A DNA stretch of 64,000 nt from Micromonospora radicis (lineage in GTDB: Bacteria > Actinomycetota > Actinomycetes > Mycobacteriales > Micromonosporaceae): positions 86,377 to 150,376 of the forward strand of contig NZ_QXEC01000016.1 of assembly GCF_003583405.1 (NCBI RefSeq). Reading direction: 5' to 3'. Position 1 is the stretch's first letter. Every line of letters begins with the position of its first letter. This document shows, piece after piece, positions 7,271-16,242 of this stretch. The notes under the pieces were generated by a model. The model made no database searches and was not told the origin of the DNA. It was given only the letters and a program-made list of their open reading frames with translations. The position numbers and the translations under genes are program-made.

Positions 7271-8257
7271 ACAGCGACGAAGCTCGGCGGCTTCGCCCTC
7301 GGCCTCGCGGCGGTGTTCGGCGCGGCGTACGGGGTGGGCCAGGTGACCGGCCCCGTCACCACCGTCGTCGCCGACGAACATCCGGGGACCGTCGGCCACG
7401 CCCCCGCGGTGCCCGGACCGGAAGCGGACGGCTCCGGACACCACCCGGACGACCCCGGGACCGACGCGCCGGACCCGGCCGGACGGCAGCCCGGCGGCCT
7501 GCTGGTCGCCGACCGCGGCTACACCCTGGTGCCGGTCGACGCGCCGCCGGGCGAGTTCGCCTTCCGGATCACCGGGCCCGACGGGCAATCGGTCACCGGG
7601 TACGACGTCAGCCACGACAAGCGGATGCACCTGATCGTCGCCCGCCGCGACCTCTCCGGATTCCGGCACGTGCACCCGGAACTGGCCGCCGACGGCACCT
7701 GGCGGGTCGCGTCACCGCTGGACTCGCCCGGCGTGTGGCGGGCGTTCGCCGACTTCACCCCCACCGGTGCCGAGCCGCTGACCCTCGGCGTCGACGTCAC
7801 CGTCCCCGGCCAGCTGACCGAACGACCGCTGCCCGCCCCGGCGAGCAGCAGCACGGTCGACGGCTACACCGTCGAACTCGCGGGTACGCCGCAACCCGGC
7901 CGGGCCTCGACGCTGACGCTGACCGTCCGCCGCGACGGCGTACCGGTCACCGACCTCGATCCCTACCTCGGCGCGTACGGGCACCTGGTGGCGTTGCGTC
8001 GGGGCGACCTCGGGTACCTGCACGTGCACCCCGAGGGGGTACCGGGCGACGGGCGGACCGCTGCCGGCCCCCGGGTGAGCTTCACCACCGAGTTCCCCTC
8101 CGCCGGGGCATACCGGCTCTACCTCGACTTCAGCCACGGTGGGAAGGTGCGCACCGCCGAGTTCACCGTGCACCTCGGCGACCCGGGCAGCATCCCCGCG
8201 CCGGAAGCCGCCGGGCCCGACGACGGGCACGGCACGCCCGGACACGGGCACGACTGA
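7265..8257 (+). CDS. exported His-rich protein of the copper operon, unknown function
   Basis: A 330-residue protein with one N-terminal hydrophobic segment (GGFALGLAAVFGAAYGVGQV), so exported or membrane-anchored. The extracytoplasmic part has two beta-rich halves, each carrying an HVHPE motif (FRHVHPEL near residue 140, YLHVHPEG near 255), and a His-rich C-terminus (GHGTPGHGHD). The paired His motifs and the location between copZ and copA suggest extracellular copper binding. No named domain is assigned; that function is inference. It is read from ATG 7265 behind GAGGGCGACG. Confidence 0.75.
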   Translation: MNTATKLGGFALGLAAVFGAAYGVGQVTGPVTTVVADEHPGTVGHAPAVPGPEADGSGHHPDDPGTDAPDPAGRQPGGLLVADRGYTLVPVDAPPGEFAFRITGPDGQSVTGYDVSHDKRMHLIVARRDLSGFRHVHPELAADGTWRVASPLDSPGVWRAFADFTPTGAEPLTLGVDVTVPGQLTERPLPAPASSSTVDGYTVELAGTPQPGRASTLTLTVRRDGVPVTDLDPYLGAYGHLVALRRGDLGYLHVHPEGVPGDGRTAAGPRVSFTTEFPSAGAYRLYLDFSHGGKVRTAEFTVHLGDPGSIPAPEAAGPDDGHGTPGHGHD

Positions 8258-8268
8258 CGGGACCAGCG

Positions 8269-10515
8269 ATGACCACGAGCCGACCGTTGCCCACCGCGAC
8301 GAACCTGATCGAGCTGTCGATCGGCGGCATGACCTGCGCCTCCTGCGCCGCCCGGATCGAGAAGAAACTCAACCGGATGGACGGCGTGCAGGCCACCGTG
8401 AACTACGCCACCGAGAAGGCCACCGTGTCGTACGACGCGTCGGTCACCCCGGACGACCTGATCGCCACGGTGGAGAAGACCGGCTACCGGGCGACGCTGC
8501 CGCCGCCGCCCACCGAGCCGGCCGCCCCCGCCGAACCCGTCGACGAACTGCGCAGCCTGCGTACCCGGCTCTGGGTCTCGGTGCTGCTGGCCGTGCCGGT
8601 GATCGGGCTGGCCATGGTGCCGGCCTGGCAGTTCACCTACTGGCAGTGGCTGTCGCTGACGCTGGCCGCCCCGGTGGTGGTCTACGGCGGGCTGCCGTTC
8701 CACCGGGCCGCCCTGGTCAACCTGCGCCACGGCGCCGCGACCATGGACACCCTGGTCTCGGTGGGCACCCTGGCCGCCTTCGGCTGGTCGATCTGGGCAC
8801 TCTTCCTCGGCACCGCCGGTGCGCCGGGGATGACCCACCCGTTCAGCATCGACATCAGCCGCACCGACGGGGCCGGCAACATCTACCTCGAAGCGGCGGC
8901 CGGGGTGACCGCGTTCATCCTCGCCGGGCGGTACTTCGAGGCCCGTGCGAAGCGCACCGCCGGAGCCGCCCTGCGAGCCCTGCTCGAGCTGGGCGCCAAG
9001 GACGTCGCGGTGCTCCGCGCCGGGGTGGAGATCCGGATCCCGGTGGAGCAGCTCGCGGTGGGGGACCGGTTCGTGGTCCGGCCCGGCGAGAAGATCGCCA
9101 CCGACGGGACGGTGCACGAGGGTTCCTCGGCGGTGGACGCCAGCCTGGTCACCGGTGAGTCGGTGCCGGTCGAGGTGGGTGCGGGCGACGCCGTCATCGG
9201 CGGCTGCGTCAACGTCGGCGGTCGGCTGGTGGTCACCGCCACCCGGGTCGGCGCCGACACCCAACTGGCCCAGATGGCCCGGCTGGTCGAGCAGGCGCAG
9301 ACCGGCAAGGCCGCCGCCCAGCGGCTCGCCGACCGCATCTCGGGGGTCTTCGTACCGATCGTCATCGCGCTGGCCGTCGGCACGCTCGGCTGGTGGCTCG
9401 GCTCCGGCGCCGGACCGACCGCCGCCTTCACCGCCGCGGTGGCCGTACTGATCATCGCCTGCCCGTGCGCCCTCGGCCTGGCCACCCCGACCGCGTTGCT
9501 GGTCGGCACCGGGCGCGGCGCCCAACTCGGCGTCCTGATCAAGGGGCCCGAGGCCCTGGAGTCCACCCGACGGGTGGACACCGTCGTGCTGGACAAGACC
9601 GGCACCGTCACCACCGGCCGGATGACCCTGCTCGACGTCCAACCCGGCGCGGGCGAGCAGCGTGCCGAGGTGCTGCGGCGGGCCGCCGCGCTGGAGGCCG
9701 GCTCCGAGCACCCGGTCGCCCGGGCGGTGGTGGCCGCCGCCGCCGAACTGGGCGAGCTGCCACCGGTCACCGGCTTCGGCAACGCCGCTGGGCTGGGCGT
9801 GACCGGCACGGTGGACGGCCACGAGGTACTGCTCGGCCGCCCCCGGCTGCTGCGCGACCGGGGACTCGTCGTACCGGACGACCTGGCGCGGGCGGCGACC
9901 GACGCGGAGGCCGCGGGTCGCACGGCCGTGCTGGTCGGCTGGGACGGCCGGGCCCGGGGCATGCTCGCGGTGGCCGACCAGGTCAAGCCGACCAGCCGGG
10001 AGGCGGTACGCCGGCTCCGCGCGCTGGGCCTGACCCCGGTCCTGCTCACCGGCGACAACGCCACCGTCGCCGCGGCGGTGGCCGCCGAGGTGGGCATCGA
10101 CGAGGTGATCGCGGAGGTGCTGCCGGCGGAGAAGGTCGAGGTCGTCTCCCGGCTACAGGCCGACGGGCGGGCGGTGGCGATGGTCGGCGACGGGGTGAAC
10201 GACGCCGCCGCGCTCGCCCAGGCCGACCTCGGACTGGCCATGGGCACCGGCACGGACGTGGCGATCGAGGCGTCCGACCTGACCCTGGTCCGGGACGACC
10301 TGCTGGCCGCCGTGGACGCCATCCGGCTCGCCCGCCGCACCCTCGGCACGATCAAGGGCAACCTGTTCTGGGCGTTCGCGTACAACGTGGCGGCGCTGCC
10401 ACTGGCCGCGGCCGGGCTACTCAACCCGATGATCGCCGGCGCGGCGATGGCCTTCTCCTCGGTCTTCGTGGTGGCCAACAGTCTCCGACTCCGCCGGTTC
10501 CGCCCGGTTTCCTGA
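8269..10515 (+). CDS. copA: copper-exporting P1B-type ATPase CopA
   Basis: ATP-driven Cu(I) exporter of 748 residues in the cytoplasmic membrane. Order: N-terminal HMA domain (GMTCASCAARIE, residues 15 to 80), a pair of leading helices, the actuator TGES loop (LVTGESVP), the transmembrane CPC site (IIACPCALGLATPT), the phosphorylation motif DKTGTVT, SEHPVARA and GDGVNDAAAL, then two C-terminal helices. All key residues are intact. ATG 8269 is 11 bp after the preceding stop, so copZ, the His-rich protein and copA form one copper-efflux operon under CsoR. Confidence 0.96.
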   Translation: MTTSRPLPTATNLIELSIGGMTCASCAARIEKKLNRMDGVQATVNYATEKATVSYDASVTPDDLIATVEKTGYRATLPPPPTEPAAPAEPVDELRSLRTRLWVSVLLAVPVIGLAMVPAWQFTYWQWLSLTLAAPVVVYGGLPFHRAALVNLRHGAATMDTLVSVGTLAAFGWSIWALFLGTAGAPGMTHPFSIDISRTDGAGNIYLEAAAGVTAFILAGRYFEARAKRTAGAALRALLELGAKDVAVLRAGVEIRIPVEQLAVGDRFVVRPGEKIATDGTVHEGSSAVDASLVTGESVPVEVGAGDAVIGGCVNVGGRLVVTATRVGADTQLAQMARLVEQAQTGKAAAQRLADRISGVFVPIVIALAVGTLGWWLGSGAGPTAAFTAAVAVLIIACPCALGLATPTALLVGTGRGAQLGVLIKGPEALESTRRVDTVVLDKTGTVTTGRMTLLDVQPGAGEQRAEVLRRAAALEAGSEHPVARAVVAAAAELGELPPVTGFGNAAGLGVTGTVDGHEVLLGRPRLLRDRGLVVPDDLARAATDAEAAGRTAVLVGWDGRARGMLAVADQVKPTSREAVRRLRALGLTPVLLTGDNATVAAAVAAEVGIDEVIAEVLPAEKVEVVSRLQADGRAVAMVGDGVNDAAALAQADLGLAMGTGTDVAIEASDLTLVRDDLLAAVDAIRLARRTLGTIKGNLFWAFAYNVAALPLAAAGLLNPMIAGAAMAFSSVFVVANSLRLRRFRPVS

Positions 10516-10589
10516 ACCCGGAATGGTTTGCCCGTGCGCGGCTGGGTACCTAATCGACGTACCCGCGTAACGAACCCCGGGAGGCTGAC

Positions 10590-10763
10590 ATGGGTGTCGA
10601 GGACAAGTTCAATAACAGCACCGAGAACACCACCGGCAAGGTCAAGGAGGGCGTCGGCCGCGCTACCGACAACGAACGGTTGGAGGCCGAGGGCCGCGCC
10701 GACCAGACCCGCGCCAACTTCAAGCAGGCCGGTGAGAAGATCAAGGACGCGTTCCGGAGCTGA
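10590..10763 (+). CDS. CsbD family stress protein
   Basis: A 57-residue hydrophilic protein (start MGVEDKFNNSTENTTGKVKE) matching the CsbD family: a GKVKEGVGRATDN core and an EAEGRADQTRANFKQAGEKI second helix. CsbD proteins accumulate in general stress; the molecular role is unknown. ATG 10590 follows GGGAGG, and a strong hairpin follows the stop, so it appears monocistronic. Confidence 0.9.
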   Translation: MGVEDKFNNSTENTTGKVKEGVGRATDNERLEAEGRADQTRANFKQAGEKIKDAFRS

Positions 10764-10777
10764 CCTCCGCAGCACTC

Positions 10778-10812
10778 GAACCGCCGGGCCGGCCCTCGCC
10801 GCCCGGCGGTTC
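10778..10812. terminator. bidirectional hairpin between the CsbD gene and the convergent HATPase gene
   Basis: Perfect 12-bp stem GAACCGCCGGGC (10778-10789) with its complement (10801-10812) around an 11-base loop, between two convergent stops. Confidence 0.85.
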
Positions 10813-10820
10813 GTCCGTGT

Positions 10821-11780
10821 TCAGCCCGGCGGCCGGCCGGCGGTGAGCCGCAGGGTGAAGCCCTCGGCGTCGCGGCGCTGGGTGACGTGGTTGCAGGACT
10901 GGTGGGTGATCCACAGACCCAGCCCGCCGGGTTTGCCGTCAGCCGCCAGCAGTAGACCGGCGTACGGATCCGCCGGCCCACGCCCCCCGTCGCGGACGGT
11001 GGCCACGACGCGCTCCGGCGCCGCCCACAGCCGCAGCCGCACCGGTGGGCAGCCGTGCCGTAGCGCGTTGGTCACGGTCTCGCTGACCGCGACCACGAAG
11101 TCGTCGAGGTCGTCCTCCGACAGCCGACCTCCCTGGCCCACCCGGTGCACCGCCGCCCGCGCCTGGGCGGCGGTCGGGTCGGTCAGCTCGACCAGCGGTG
11201 GGTCCGCCTGGATCGGGTCGGCCGGCATCGGGGGATTCCGGCGCAGGAAGGACTCCGGGCCGAGGTAACCGCGACTGGGCACGTGCCGTCCGTCGGGCCG
11301 GGCGAAGCACGGATGGGTGGCGCCGACGTCCGCCAGCGCCGCGGCCGGCGTGATCCGGGTGTCGTACGCGCACATGCTCCACAACGGCCAGTCGTCGTAC
11401 GCGCGGTTGATCGCCGCCTCGTACCGTGCCCACCAGTCCCAGGTCGACCCGAGCCCGACCCGGGGTACCTCCCCGATGATCCGGATCTGGGTCGCCCCGC
11501 CCGCCACCAGGTCGGCGAGGAGCTGGCGGTACATCCGTACGGCGGCGGTCGGCCGGGCGTAGACGTCACCGCCGGTCAGGAACTCGATACCGTGCCCGGC
11601 CGGCAACGCGGAGCGGACCAGGCCGGCGGTACGTTCGCCGAACGCCACGAAGGTCGGTTCACCCGCCGCCACCCCGCCGAGCAGGAACGGCACGGTGACG
11701 GCGAGCAACTCGTCGTCGGAGGCGTAGCAGAGGGCCTCGTGGAAGTAGCCGGATCGTCCGGCGGCCGGACCCGTTCTCAC
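10821..11780 (-). CDS. MEDS domain - HATPase (RsbW-like) regulator
   Basis: A 319-residue cytoplasmic signalling protein. Residues 1 to about 180 form a MEDS sensory domain (FHEALCYASDDELLAVTVPF). Residues about 190 to 319 form a GHKL ATPase of the anti-sigma kinase type, with the N-box VSETVTNALRHG and the G-box GGLGLWI. Such proteins phosphorylate STAS anti-sigma antagonists. Its GTG start overlaps the stop of the upstream MEDS-STAS gene by 4 bp (GTGA), so the two are translationally coupled and likely partner proteins. The target sigma factor is not identified. Confidence 0.85.
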   Translation of the reverse strand: MRTGPAAGRSGYFHEALCYASDDELLAVTVPFLLGGVAAGEPTFVAFGERTAGLVRSALPAGHGIEFLTGGDVYARPTAAVRMYRQLLADLVAGGATQIRIIGEVPRVGLGSTWDWWARYEAAINRAYDDWPLWSMCAYDTRITPAAALADVGATHPCFARPDGRHVPSRGYLGPESFLRRNPPMPADPIQADPPLVELTDPTAAQARAAVHRVGQGGRLSEDDLDDFVVAVSETVTNALRHGCPPVRLRLWAAPERVVATVRDGGRGPADPYAGLLLAADGKPGGLGLWITHQSCNHVTQRRDAEGFTLRLTAGRPPG

Positions 11781-12601
11781 CGGGTCACCTCCACGTTCAG
11801 GGCGGGCAGGTCCAGCAGGGCGGCGAGCCGGGCGGTGCCGGCGCGGCAGCCCCGCAGCACCAGCCGCGCGTCGCGCTGCTGGGCGTGTTCACTCAGGTGG
11901 ATCAGCGTACGGTGGTCGAGAAAGCGTAGGTCGCTCGCGTCCAGCACCAACTCGCCGTCGACGGGCTGTAGCTCCGTCCGGTCCAGGGCGATGCGGAACA
12001 GTTCGTGGTTGGCGGGGTCGAGTTCACCGACGAGCGTGGCGTGACCGGCGTCGGCGGCCGTCGCGTACAACCCGAACCGCAGGCCGGCGACGTTGTGTCC
12101 CGGATGCAGGCAGGCCAGCTCGGCGACCGCCTGGTCACCCAGTGCCGGCCGGTGGTATCCGCACATGGCCCGGAATGCCTCGCTGCGCATCATCCGGTTG
12201 ATCCGCTGCTCGTAGCGGGCGAACGCGTCCCGCTGCGGTGCCGTGCGGACCAGATCGGTGCAGCTGGCGGCGACCCGTAGTCCGCTGTAGCCGGCGGCGA
12301 GGGCCCGGCGCGTGGCCGCCCGGTACACCGCCACCTGGCCGGCGGGATCGATCACCGTGCCGGTGGTGTACGCCGCGTCGAGGGCACGGACCTCGGCGGC
12401 ACCGGACAGCAGTGCCTGGGCGAAGAGGTCGACACCGCGCAGCCGCTCCCGGACCGGCTCGGCCGGGCCGGCGACGACGTACCAGACCCGCTCACCGGCG
12501 GCCAGACCCGCGCGCAGGAACTCCTCCGCGCCGGCCGCGAAACCGGCGGGGTCGTCGTACGCCCGGCACACATGCCCGTACGGTCCGGGCCGGTCGCTCA
12601 C
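11777..12601 (-). CDS. MEDS domain - STAS domain regulator
   Basis: A 274-residue protein with an N-terminal MEDS sensory domain (GHVCRAYDDPAGFAAGAEEF onward, to about residue 170) and a C-terminal STAS domain (about 185 to 274) with the core DGELVLDASDLRFLDHRTLI. STAS domains of this kind are antagonists or binding partners of HATPase anti-sigma kinases, one of which is encoded immediately downstream with a 4-bp overlap. GTG 12601 is chosen because it begins the recognisable MEDS domain; the longer open frame upstream runs into the divergent sigma-factor gene. Confidence 0.83.
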   Translation of the reverse strand: MSDRPGPYGHVCRAYDDPAGFAAGAEEFLRAGLAAGERVWYVVAGPAEPVRERLRGVDLFAQALLSGAAEVRALDAAYTTGTVIDPAGQVAVYRAATRRALAAGYSGLRVAASCTDLVRTAPQRDAFARYEQRINRMMRSEAFRAMCGYHRPALGDQAVAELACLHPGHNVAGLRFGLYATAADAGHATLVGELDPANHELFRIALDRTELQPVDGELVLDASDLRFLDHRTLIHLSEHAQQRDARLVLRGCRAGTARLAALLDLPALNVEVTR

Positions 12602-12718
12602 GTTGTGCGCCTCATCGTCGCAGTCTACGGCGCTGCCCCGGGCCGCCCGGGAACGTGGCGACGTCGATGTCGGAACGACGCGGGAACCAATCCGGGTCGG
12701 CGGCCGACCAATACGTCG

Positions 12719-13300
12719 ATGACAGCGGTGACCGACGACATCACCCGGTACGCGTTCGACGCGGGCCGGGGAGATCAGGCTGCCGCCGCGGCGTTCGTCC
12801 GCGCGACCCAGCACGACGTACGGCGGTTCCTGGCCCACCTGCCCGGTGTGCGTGAGGTCGACGACCTGGTCCAGGAGACATACCTGCGGGCCTGGCGCTC
12901 GTTGCCGTCGTTCGCCGGCCGGTCCACCGCCCGCACCTGGCTGCTCTCCATCGCCCGCCGGGTCGCCGTCGACCAGGTGCGGGCCGCCACCGTCCGACCC
13001 CGCACCGCGAACCTCGCCGACTGGCAGACCGCCGCCGAGGCCACCCCCGCCGGGGTACGCGCCGGAGTCGACGAGGAGGTGGCGTTGCTCGGGCTGCTCG
13101 ACGGCCTCGCCCCGGACCGTCGGGAGGCGTTCGTGAGCACCCAACTACTCGGCCTGTCGTACGCCGAAGCCGCCCAGGTGTGCGACGTCCCGGTCGGCAC
13201 CATCAGGTCCCGGGTCGCCCGGGCCCGGGAGGACCTGGTCGCGGCGATGCGACCGTCGCTCACCGACCGTCGCGGCGGTCGCCCCGGCGCAGCCGGCTGA
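12719..13300 (+). CDS. ECF-type RNA polymerase sigma factor
   Basis: A 193-residue sigma factor with only regions 2 and 4. Region 2 shows REVDDLVQETYLRAWRSLPS, and region 4 shows the helix-turn-helix LSYAEAAQVCDVPVGTIRSR. It should direct RNA polymerase to a small regulon; partners are probably the convergent zf-HC2 protein downstream and possibly the divergent MEDS genes. Two GGGAAC hexamers (12649, 12682) upstream look like ECF -35 elements, which would fit autoregulation. ATG 12719 has a weak ribosome site; the GTG three codons on is an alternative. The stop lies inside a 17-bp tandem repeat. Confidence 0.88.
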   Translation: MTAVTDDITRYAFDAGRGDQAAAAAFVRATQHDVRRFLAHLPGVREVDDLVQETYLRAWRSLPSFAGRSTARTWLLSIARRVAVDQVRAATVRPRTANLADWQTAAEATPAGVRAGVDEEVALLGLLDGLAPDRREAFVSTQLLGLSYAEAAQVCDVPVGTIRSRVARAREDLVAAMRPSLTDRRGGRPGAAG

Positions 13301-13347
13301 CTCCGCTTGCCGGCTGACTCCGCTTCCCGGCTGACTCCGCTTCCCGG
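13293..13347. repeat. 17-bp tandem repeat, 3 copies plus a fragment
   Basis: Unit CCGGCTGACTCCGCTTG/C starts at 13293, 13310 and 13327, with a partial copy at 13344. The first unit contains the stop codon of the sigma factor gene. The downstream DNA to 13500 is a purine-rich imperfect repeat of GGCAGAG/GGGCAG blocks. Confidence 0.8.
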
Positions 13348-13515
13348 CCTGGCCGACCCTCCGGCCCACTTCGGTACAGGGCGCGCGGTCGGGTGGCTCC
13401 GGCAGCCGCGCAAGCGCCGAGTAGGGGGAGGCAGAGCCGCAGAGTGGGCAGAGCGGCAGAGCGGGCAGGGGTGTGGGCAGTGCGGGCAGGGGTGAGCAGG
13501 GCGGTGGACGGGTGC

Positions 13516-14274
13516 TCAGGCGGCGCGGCTGGTGGTGGCTTCGCGGGCCTGGGCCGAGTAGGGCGGCAGCAGGCGTAGGGTCGCGGGCTCGTCGGTCTCG
13601 TCGAGCCGTAGCCGCCACCGGGACCGTTCCGGGCGGTGCCGGTCGATCGGGTCGTCGGGCTGCCGCAGGCTACGGGCCAGCAGCAGGGTGATCAAGTAGC
13701 CGACCACCAGGAAACCGTGGCTGACCAGGCGTTCCACGGCTACCTGGGAGGCGACGAGGTCGTTGACCGACAGTAGGACGAGGGTCGCCACGAAGGCACT
13801 GAGCATCGGCAGCAACCCGGAGGGGCGGGTGCGGCGCAGTGCGACGAAGAGGAAACCGGCCCCGACCGCGACGTTCCAGGCGGCCGACTCGTGCCACAGG
13901 TGCTGGCCGGAATCATGCAGGTGCTGGGCCACCTCGGCCCGCCCGATCTGGGCCAGGCCGAGTACCAACTGCACCGCGCCGAGCAGGCCGAGCGCGGAGC
14001 GCAGCCCGGTGACCGCGGTGATCCGCTGGGGCAGCGACGCGAGCCGACGTCGGCGGCGGGGTGGCGGGGCCGCGGCGAGGATGGCATCGGTCAGGTCGGG
14101 CAGCCCGGTCACCACCTGGGTACGGGATCGCCGGGTCACCGTCGCCGCCGAGTCCAGCCAGCCGCGGCAGCCCGCGCAGGCATCCAGATGACGACCGACC
14201 GACCGTTCCTCGTCCGGCGTCGCCTCGCCATCCAACTGGGCCGAAAGAATCTCCCGCCACCGCTCGCACCCCAT
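13516..14274 (-). CDS. zf-HC2 anti-sigma-like membrane protein
   Basis: A 252-residue protein beginning MGCERWREILSAQLDGEATP. It has a zinc-binding anti-sigma motif (HLDACAGC, residues about 28 to 35), a short linker, and four hydrophobic helices between about residues 95 and 190. The N-terminal zinc finger is the part that normally sequesters an ECF sigma factor, and the sigma factor gene 215 bp away is the obvious candidate, although here the two genes are convergent rather than co-directional. ATG 14274 is chosen from the domain start; upstream in-frame DNA is the tandem repeat array at 14316-14432. Confidence 0.82.
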   Translation of the reverse strand: MGCERWREILSAQLDGEATPDEERSVGRHLDACAGCRGWLDSAATVTRRSRTQVVTGLPDLTDAILAAAPPPRRRRRLASLPQRITAVTGLRSALGLLGAVQLVLGLAQIGRAEVAQHLHDSGQHLWHESAAWNVAVGAGFLFVALRRTRPSGLLPMLSAFVATLVLLSVNDLVASQVAVERLVSHGFLVVGYLITLLLARSLRQPDDPIDRHRPERSRWRLRLDETDEPATLRLLPPYSAQAREATTSRAA

Positions 14275-14315
14275 GTACCGATAGTCGCTTCCCAGCCCAA
14301 CCTGGTTCCCGGCAG

Positions 14316-14432
14316 GTGACCGACACCCCGTGCGGTGACCGACACCCCCGTGCGGTGACCGACACCCCGCGCCTGTGACCGACACCCCGCGCCCGTGACC
14401 GACACACCCCGCGCCCGTGACCGGCACCCCGC
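14316..14432. repeat. six tandem copies of a 19-22 bp repeat
   Basis: Units of the form GTGACCGACACCCCGCGCCC begin near 14316, 14335, 14355, 14375, 14395 and 14417 with small length changes. They fill the space between the zf-HC2 gene start and the stop of the GH15 gene, so the promoter of the zf-HC2 gene lies in or next to them. Confidence 0.8.
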
Positions 14433-14445
14433 CGGGCCAGCCGGG

Positions 14446-16242
14446 CTAGAGGCCGCCGCGGGCGGCCCAGGCGTGGAGGGCCTCCCGATCGCCCGCGTCG
14501 TCCAGGTTCAGTGCCGCCTCGATCAGCGCGAGGTGGGTGAAGGCCTGCGGATAGTTGCCCAGCGCGGTGCCGTAGGCGGCGAGCTGTTCGGCGTACAGGC
14601 CGAGCGGTCCGGCGTACCCGACGAGCTGGTCGAAGACCTTCCGGGCCTCGTCCCGCCGGCCGCCCAGCACCAGCGCCGACACCAGCTCGAACGAGCAGAG
14701 CAGGAAGGCACCCTCCTTGCCGGGTAGCCCGTCGTCGGCCCGGTACCGCTGCAGCAGGCCGGGGCCGATCTCCAGTTCCTGGCGCAGCCGGTCGATGGTG
14801 GCGAGCATCCGTGGGTCGTCGCCGGGCAGGAAACCGACCAACGGGATGCGCAGCAGCGAGGCGTCCAGCTCGGTCGACCCGTACGTCATCACGAAGCTGC
14901 CGACCTGCGGGTCGAAGCCGCGTTCCAGGACCTCGGCGTGCACCGCGTCGCGGGCCGTGCGCCACCGCTCGACCTCGGCCGTCCGGTCGTCGAGCAGCTC
15001 CGCCAGCCGGACCCCCCGGTCCAGACAGACCCAGGTCATCACCTTCGCGTTGACATAGTGCTGGCGTGGTCCGCGGATCTCCCAGATGCCGTGGTCCGGC
15101 TCGTGCCACCGGTCGGCCATCACGTCCACGTGCTTGCGCAGCAACGCCCACTGGTCGTCGGTCAGGTCGCCGGTGAGTTCCTGGTACACCAGCGCGGCGT
15201 CCAGCACGTGCCCGTACGTGTCGAACTGCACCTGTTCGGCGGCCTCGTTGCCGATCCGTACCGGCCGGGAACCGGCGTACCCCTCCAGGTGGTCCAGCTC
15301 CTCCTCGTCGGCGGTGCCGCCGAGGATGTCGACAAGTGGGGTGAGCAGGTCACCGGTGCAGACGGAGAGCAGGAAGTGCAGGTACCGCCGGCCCTCCTCG
15401 GCGTGACCGAGCCGGAACAGGGCGAGCAGCAGCAGCGCCGCGTCGCGGTGCCAGGCGTACCGGTAGTCCCAGTTGCGGACCCCGCCGATCTCCTCCGGCA
15501 GGCTGGTGGTGGGCGCGGCGATCAACGCGCCGGTCTCGTCGAAGGCGAGCCCGCGCAGCACCAGCGCGCTGTGCCGGACAGCGTCGGCGCCGAAGCCGGT
15601 GTAGTCGCTGCGCGCCGACCACTCCTGCCAGGTCCGGCAGGTACGCGCCAGCAACTCGTCCGGGTCGACGGCGTCGGCGTCGTCGTCGTAGCCGACCAGC
15701 AGTGCCACCGTCGTACCGGCGGCCAGCTCGGCCTCGAAGCGCAGCTGTGCGCCGGTCATCTCACCGGGCAGGTCGGAGCCGATCCACAGGTCGGTGCCGG
15801 TGGCCCGCCACCGCCCGCCCGCCTGCTCCCAGGCGACCTCCCGGGCGCCGTACCCGACCCGGGGCACCACCCGGGCGGACAGCCGGATCGTGCCCTGTTC
15901 GACCGTCACCCGGCGGACCAGGATCTTGTCCGCGCGCAACGGCTGGGCCTCGTCGCCGGGCGCCACCGCCAGGAAGTCGTGGACGACCGCCGTGCCGCCC
16001 GGGGTCACCCACCGGCTCTCCAGGACCAGGGTGTCCGGCAGGTACCGGCGGGCCGGTCGGCCACCACCCGCGACGGACAGTTCGAGGAACCCGCCGACGC
16101 GACGATCCAGCAGGCGGGCGAAGACCGCGTCGCCGGCGAAGTGCGGCACGCAGAACCACTCGACCGCGCCGTCGTCGGCGACCAGCGCGGCCGTGTGGGT
16201 GTCGGAGAGGAAGGCGTACGAGTCGATCGGGGGATAGTTCAT
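14446..16242 (-). CDS. glycoside hydrolase family 15 protein (glucoamylase/trehalase-like)
   Basis: A 598-residue enzyme. The N-terminal beta-sandwich (residues 1 to about 210) is followed by an (alpha/alpha)6 barrel. Family motifs include DSYAFLSDTHTAALVADDGA, GGVRNWDYRYAWHRDAALLL, and the acid/base region GIWEIRGPRQHYVNAKVMTW. Bacterial members hydrolyse alpha-glucans or trehalose; which one cannot be decided here. No signal peptide is seen, so it is cytoplasmic. ATG 16242 overlaps the stop of the upstream LLM oxidoreductase gene by 4 bp, so the two are co-translated. Confidence 0.9.
   Translation of the reverse strand: MNYPPIDSYAFLSDTHTAALVADDGAVEWFCVPHFAGDAVFARLLDRRVGGFLELSVAGGGRPARRYLPDTLVLESRWVTPGGTAVVHDFLAVAPGDEAQPLRADKILVRRVTVEQGTIRLSARVVPRVGYGAREVAWEQAGGRWRATGTDLWIGSDLPGEMTGAQLRFEAELAAGTTVALLVGYDDDADAVDPDELLARTCRTWQEWSARSDYTGFGADAVRHSALVLRGLAFDETGALIAAPTTSLPEEIGGVRNWDYRYAWHRDAALLLLALFRLGHAEEGRRYLHFLLSVCTGDLLTPLVDILGGTADEEELDHLEGYAGSRPVRIGNEAAEQVQFDTYGHVLDAALVYQELTGDLTDDQWALLRKHVDVMADRWHEPDHGIWEIRGPRQHYVNAKVMTWVCLDRGVRLAELLDDRTAEVERWRTARDAVHAEVLERGFDPQVGSFVMTYGSTELDASLLRIPLVGFLPGDDPRMLATIDRLRQELEIGPGLLQRYRADDGLPGKEGAFLLCSFELVSALVLGGRRDEARKVFDQLVGYAGPLGLYAEQLAAYGTALGNYPQAFTHLALIEAALNLDDAGDREALHAWAARGGL

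Noticed and set aside
8119..9822. 567-residue minus-strand frame opposite copA
   Set aside because: Shadow of the copA reading frame with Gly/His/Arg bias; all P-type ATPase motifs are on the plus strand.
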